This document shows, piece after piece, positions 62,101 to 64,000 of a DNA stretch of 64,000 nucleotides. Position 1 is the first letter of the stretch. Each line of letters begins with the position of its first letter. The DNA is from Cordia subcordata. Its lineage: Eukaryota > Streptophyta > Magnoliopsida > Boraginales > Cordiaceae. The notes beneath the pieces were generated by a model. It was not told the DNA's origin, did no database searches, and was given only the letters and a program-made list of their open reading frames with translations. The position numbers and the translations under genes were made by a program. Location of the stretch: NCBI GenBank assembly GCA_028554755.1, contig JAPTOF010000010.1, forward strand, positions 10,700,001-10,764,000, given 5' to 3'.

Positions 62101-63026
62101 TTACCCCTGATTTTGAAGCTCCAAATTTTCCTAACATGTAAATTAAAAAAACATTTTAAGGCATCACTTAATCAGACTATATTTATTATTAAAAAAACAT
62201 TTTTAAGGCGTCACTTAATCAGACTACATTTATTAACTTTTTTAAGCAGGACCAATTTGCAATTATTTCCTCTTGAGGATACAAATTGAGAAATAAGGAG
62301 ATTTGTGGGTTCACATGCTATTCCCATCATTGAAATGGTGTCTCCAGCTTATATTTTTGTATGTGAGCATTACCACATAAACTCTAGATCTTGGTGTCTT
62401 CAAGTATATCCTTTGCCATAACCAAAAAGGGAAGAAGACAAACACAACTCTCAGCATGTTGGAAACTATTGGTACTAAATTTAACCAAGTGCACTGCAAC
62501 AGTAGCATGTATTTAAGAGAAACTCAAAAGATTTGAGCAACTTACTTTCCAGTTCATCACTCCGTGCACTCCTCTCGATAGAAAAACACTGTGCTAGTAC
62601 CACTGCTTGATGCACCGCCTTCAATTGGATAGAGGCAATACCATTACTTTGGACACCTTGTGCACTAGTTTCAGTCTTCTTATCATCTTCCACAAATCTA
62701 GGAGCCATCAACACATCAGATGCTTCACGAGTTTCAGGAGGATGCTGATGAAAAACACCTTCACTAGTGATAGAATTATCATTCTGGAACTCAGGGCTAA
62801 GTAAAGCAGCAGCATCAGAGCTGTTTGTGCTGGCAACAAGATGGAGCTGTGCTTTAGGTTCCACCTGAATCAAGGAGTCATCATAGGAGTCATAAAGAGG
62901 GATTTTCCAGTAAAATTCCAAGTGATGCATGTAAGAGCATCTACCTGATGCAAGGTGCGAAATCCAAGAGCCCCACTAATAGAAAATTCAAGTCTTGATA
63001 ACAATGTTGCCAATTCAAAATGTTGC
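41156..63026 (-). CDS. TTC27: TTC27: tetratricopeptide-repeat protein 27, 3' seventeen exons (5' end outside window)
   Basis: Exons from 5' to 3' on the minus strand: 63026-62945, 62864-62546, 61921-61863, 60333-60244, 58370-58279, 58118-58020, 57914-57837, 55183-55099, 55004-54946, 54852-54783, 54613-54522, 46381-46319, 46077-46011, 43314-43054, 42315-42199, 41557-41405, 41254-41156. They join in phase into 1885 nt, about 627 residues plus stop. The order of recognisable blocks matches TTC27: [99 protein letters not shown], the TPR helix [14 protein letters not shown], and [20 protein letters not shown]. The C-terminus is [13 protein letters not shown], then TGA. TPR arrays are protein-binding scaffolds, and the exact partner in plants is unknown to me. 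The last intron is GC-AG. A fragment at 63461-63535 was not accepted as an exon, so upstream exons probably lie beyond 64000. Confidence 0.93.
41558..41606 (-). promoter_or_regulatory. Extreme C-run polypyrimidine tract at a TTC27 splice acceptor
   Basis: Read on the minus strand, runs of 7-13 C broken by single T residues lead into tctctctctctctcag, directly against the exon start at 41557. On the plus strand it is a gagaga/ggggg low-complexity tract. It is likely length-variable. Confidence 0.85.
42640..42835 (+). mobile_element. LINE 3'-end-like fragment in a TTC27 intron
   Basis: The stretch around gttggatccccttggtgtca and tcttaatgaaactttatctttcc followed by an A-rich tail resembles the 3' ends of plant LINEs. 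It is short, with no coding; recognised from memory only. Confidence 0.4.
43756..44913 (+). mobile_element. TRIM retrotransposon, complete, 1158 bp
   Basis: Two direct LTRs of exactly 331 bp (43756-44086 and 44583-44913) start TGTTGAAGAA and end TTTTCCACA. I count about 20 mismatches, roughly 94% identity. The 5-bp target duplication aaaga is perfect at 43751-43755 and 44914-44918. The primer-binding site tggtatcagagcc follows the first LTR at 44087, and a polypurine tract (gagtttgagaggggg) precedes the second. The 496-bp interior has no gag or pol; it carries a run of (aatccaaatcc) repeats at about 44215-44345 that makes a false Lys/Ser/Asn/Pro-rich frame. It lies antisense in the TTC27 intron between exons 46011 and 43314. 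Confidence 0.95.
46113..46267. repeat. 77-bp tandem duplication in a TTC27 intron
   Basis: Atacagcacaaaggataata at 46113 recurs at 46190 with only a few changes. It sits between two small exons (46077 and 46319). Confidence 0.9.
46801..51897 (+). mobile_element. Ty1/Copia retrotransposon, structurally complete, 5.1 kb
   Basis: LTRs of 234 bp each lie at 46801-47034 and 51664-51897, starting TGATAA and ending TTTTCA. I count five mismatches (about 98% identity), suggesting a fairly recent insertion. The 5-bp target duplication ctcta is perfect at 46796-46800 and 51898-51902. The primer-binding site tggtatccagagc starts at 47035 with one inserted base against the usual form. A polypurine stretch (gatgggggc) precedes the 3' LTR. 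The element lies antisense to TTC27 within its 8.1-kb intron (46382-54521). The polyprotein inside is broken and is listed separately. Confidence 0.96.
47369..51530 (+). pseudogene. Broken Copia polyprotein (gag-protease-integrase-RT-RNase H)
   Basis: The ATG at 47369 opens [15 protein letters not shown]. Domains in order: gag; the zinc knuckle [14 protein letters not shown] near 48255-48300; protease [14 protein letters not shown] near 48410; the pre-integrase [11 protein letters not shown] and integrase core with SDIWGP, TDNGTEY and [11 protein letters not shown] (48820-49320); RT from about 50160 with [15 protein letters not shown] and YVDDIIITG near 50705; RNase H with [11 protein letters not shown] and [11 protein letters not shown] to 51527. 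Lesions: TGA at 47483-47485, frame changes near 48725, 49460, 50475 and 51525, TAG at 50595, TAA at 50610 and TGA at 50892. A Ser-rich linker lies at about 49830-50040. The order integrase before RT is diagnostic of Ty1/Copia. This copy cannot make a full polyprotein. Confidence 0.95.
52851..52974. repeat. 62-bp tandem duplication
   Basis: Aagtgttatccatatatgaa... at 52851 recurs from 52913, both carrying ctagggccagacatc. It lies in the large TTC27 intron, next to sequence (52740-52810) that looks like an old LTR fragment. Confidence 0.85.
53146..53375 (+). mobile_element. Putative 5' LTR of a second Copia fragment
   Basis: The end ...cagacttca at 53375 is followed after two bases by tggtactcagac, a decayed primer-binding site. 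The start TGTCTAGC at 53146 is inferred from the LTR end rule only. No partner LTR and no target duplication were found. Confidence 0.45.
53812..54335 (+). pseudogene. Second Ty1/Copia gag fragment
   Basis: The open stretch 53812-54210 contains [50 protein letters not shown] and [20 protein letters not shown], a normal Copia gag domain. It becomes frameshifted near 54200 and stops being recognisable by about 54335, so the rest of the element is missing. It lies on the plus strand, antisense to TTC27 and only about 190 bases from the TTC27 exon at 54522. Confidence 0.85.
55234..56339. mobile_element. TIR element with agagcaactccaaca ends, about 1.1 kb
   Basis: The left end agagcaactccaacaatat and the right end, reverse-complemented ctaggccagctccaataga, form imperfect inverted repeats of about 25 bp. 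Internal copies of gttggagtaaaactgaaata repeat the end motif. Possible target bases cacta lie at 55229-55233 and 56340-56344. A T-run followed by a G-run and gcgcgcc (55650-55695) is a low-complexity spot. No transposase is present. It lies in the TTC27 intron 55184-57836. Confidence 0.55.
56953..57510 (+). pseudogene. Possible captured gene fragment (membrane-protein-like) in a TTC27 intron
   Basis: The plus-strand frame 57035-57240 reads [15 protein letters not shown], then [15 protein letters not shown], then hydrophobic [20 protein letters not shown]. It recalls the membrane region of plant MscS-like channel proteins, from memory and unverified. A 73-bp tandem duplication (about 56959 and 57032) repeats the first part, and the first copy runs into a stop. 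A second frame (57234-57512) is not recognised. No full gene, promoter or splice structure is evident, so this would be a non-functional exon copy. Confidence 0.3.
58371..60243. other. TTC27 intron, 1.9 kb, no feature recognised
   Basis: This lies between exons 58279-58370 and 60244-60333. Short frames on both strands have no family signature. Two weakly similar stretches near 58800-58940 and 59930-60080 (both with ctataatgatgg/agacttat-type words and catgcagaatatgg/catgcagattatgg) suggest an old duplication. Confidence 0.4.
60334..61862. other. TTC27 intron, 1.5 kb, no clear gene
   Basis: A small direct repeat (cacatcccaattcacgatac and a near copy) lies at about 60885-60935. A decayed transposon-like stretch is possible but not defined. 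Confidence 0.4.
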
Positions 63027-64000
63027 CTGTTGGAAGGAAATCATAGCCTTTTAGACACAGCAAAGAAAAGGCTCAGAACATCAAAGTACTAATTAAATCA
63101 TTTCTGACATATGAAAGATCACATCTTTGTTCCTTGTTAAAAGTATGAAAATTTAAAATAGCCATAAAGGATGAGAATAAAAACTAGAATATTTATCCAA
63201 GACAATATACACAATTAATAAGTTGGTTGGCTGTTGGACACAGTAACTAAAATTTTTGCATAGATTTTCACAAACTTGCTTTAGTTACTGCCGGAACTAT
63301 TATTTTCTATATTTGTCTTAATGTTTTAGTTTTTTAACAATAATATAATATACTTTGATATTCTCACACTTGGTTACACAAAACTTTTGGAAAAAGATAT
63401 CCCTTACAACTCCTACAAGGAATTATTGAAATGGTAGAAAAGAACAACAGACCATACTACAGCTTTGGAGATCATACATCTCTGCATTATCATATCGAAA
63501 GTCAGTAATCTTCTCCATATCTTCAATGCTAAAAGTCATCTTAACTGACATGCTACATAAGAGAATAGAGGGACAAAATTGGGAGAAAACTCTGGAAGCC
63601 AAAAGAGTACATCTAACTTCAAACTCCTAGTCCTAAGTAATTAAATATAACCCTAGGCTCTTCTTATTGATTTTTTCACTTAAAATCAGCTGAGCTGTTT
63701 CCTATACAACATCTATGATAGTCATAGACTAATTGGATACCATTTCTCATCATAATTTATCTTCTGATCCACTGAATTAGTCTCACCCAAAAGTAGGAGA
63801 GGACAAATACCTATTACTAACATAGCTTCCTGCTAAGTAGGAGAGTACAGTGGCTGTACATATATTTGGCAGGATTACTCCTAGCATTATGCAAAATGAG
63901 TAATTAAAAAGCATAAAAACTATCATAATACTATGGCTAGCCACCAATAAAGAATTTCATAAAAGTGACTGACAAAATCTTTATGCATTTCCATATCGAA
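63027..64000. other. TTC27 upstream intron (to window edge)
   Basis: No exon that joins in phase to 63026 could be found before the window ends. The sequence is AT-rich with no recognised element. Confidence 0.45.

Noticed and set aside
63461..63540. A minus-strand stretch reading DMEKITDFRYDNAEMYDLQS as the next TTC27 exon
   Set aside because: In that frame it does not join in phase to the exon at 63026. The only frame that fits has no family resemblance.

Overview
The window is nuclear DNA from a flowering plant, most likely a eudicot. It is AT-rich, its two genes are cut by many GT-AG introns, and it is full of plant-type Ty1/Copia, Ty3/Gypsy, TRIM, Helitron, hAT-like and Mutator-like sequences. 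I see no rRNA, tRNA or CRISPR and no sign of bacterial or organellar genes. The species cannot be told from the sequence alone.

Two real genes stand tail to tail. On the + strand (23160-33416) is a complete 15-exon gene for FAN1, the Fanconi-associated structure-specific DNA repair nuclease. It has a UBZ4 zinc finger, a HIRAN domain, a SAP-like region and a C-terminal VRR-NUC nuclease. The spliced CDS is 2886 nt (961 residues), and every exon junction keeps phase. On the - strand (41156-63026, 5' end outside the window) are the last 17 exons of the tetratricopeptide-repeat protein TTC27. Its introns have been swollen by transposons. The two genes share no pathway that I know of; their adjacency looks incidental.

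Region by region. 1-4100 is a decayed Ty3/Gypsy element on the - strand (LTR, primer-binding site, gag, protease, RT; the rest lies left of the window). 4100-6875 is AT-rich intergenic DNA. 6876-9500 is a dead Copia gag split by a 1.88-kb insertion with an 8-bp target duplication. 9501-12060 is unannotated. 12060-12235 is a palindromic microsatellite. 12400-15753 is an LTR-like repeat that holds a 1.79-kb solo LTR. 15754-23100 is AT-rich and holds a Mutator-type MITE (20206-20927), a gtgaac minisatellite and further inverted-repeat elements. 23160-33416 is FAN1. 34264-38089 is a Helitron carrying a retroposon that itself carries a hAT element. 38090-41155 is AT-rich DNA with a 216-bp hAT-like MITE. 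41156-63026 is TTC27, whose introns contain a TRIM (43756-44913), a nearly full-length but broken Copia element (46801-51897), a second Copia gag remnant, a TIR element (55234-56339) and a possible captured gene fragment near 57000.

I found no convincing undescribed multi-gene system. The most notable features are the complete FAN1 model, a GC-AG intron and an extreme C-run polypyrimidine tract in TTC27, and several nested or structurally intact mobile elements whose target duplications can be read directly.
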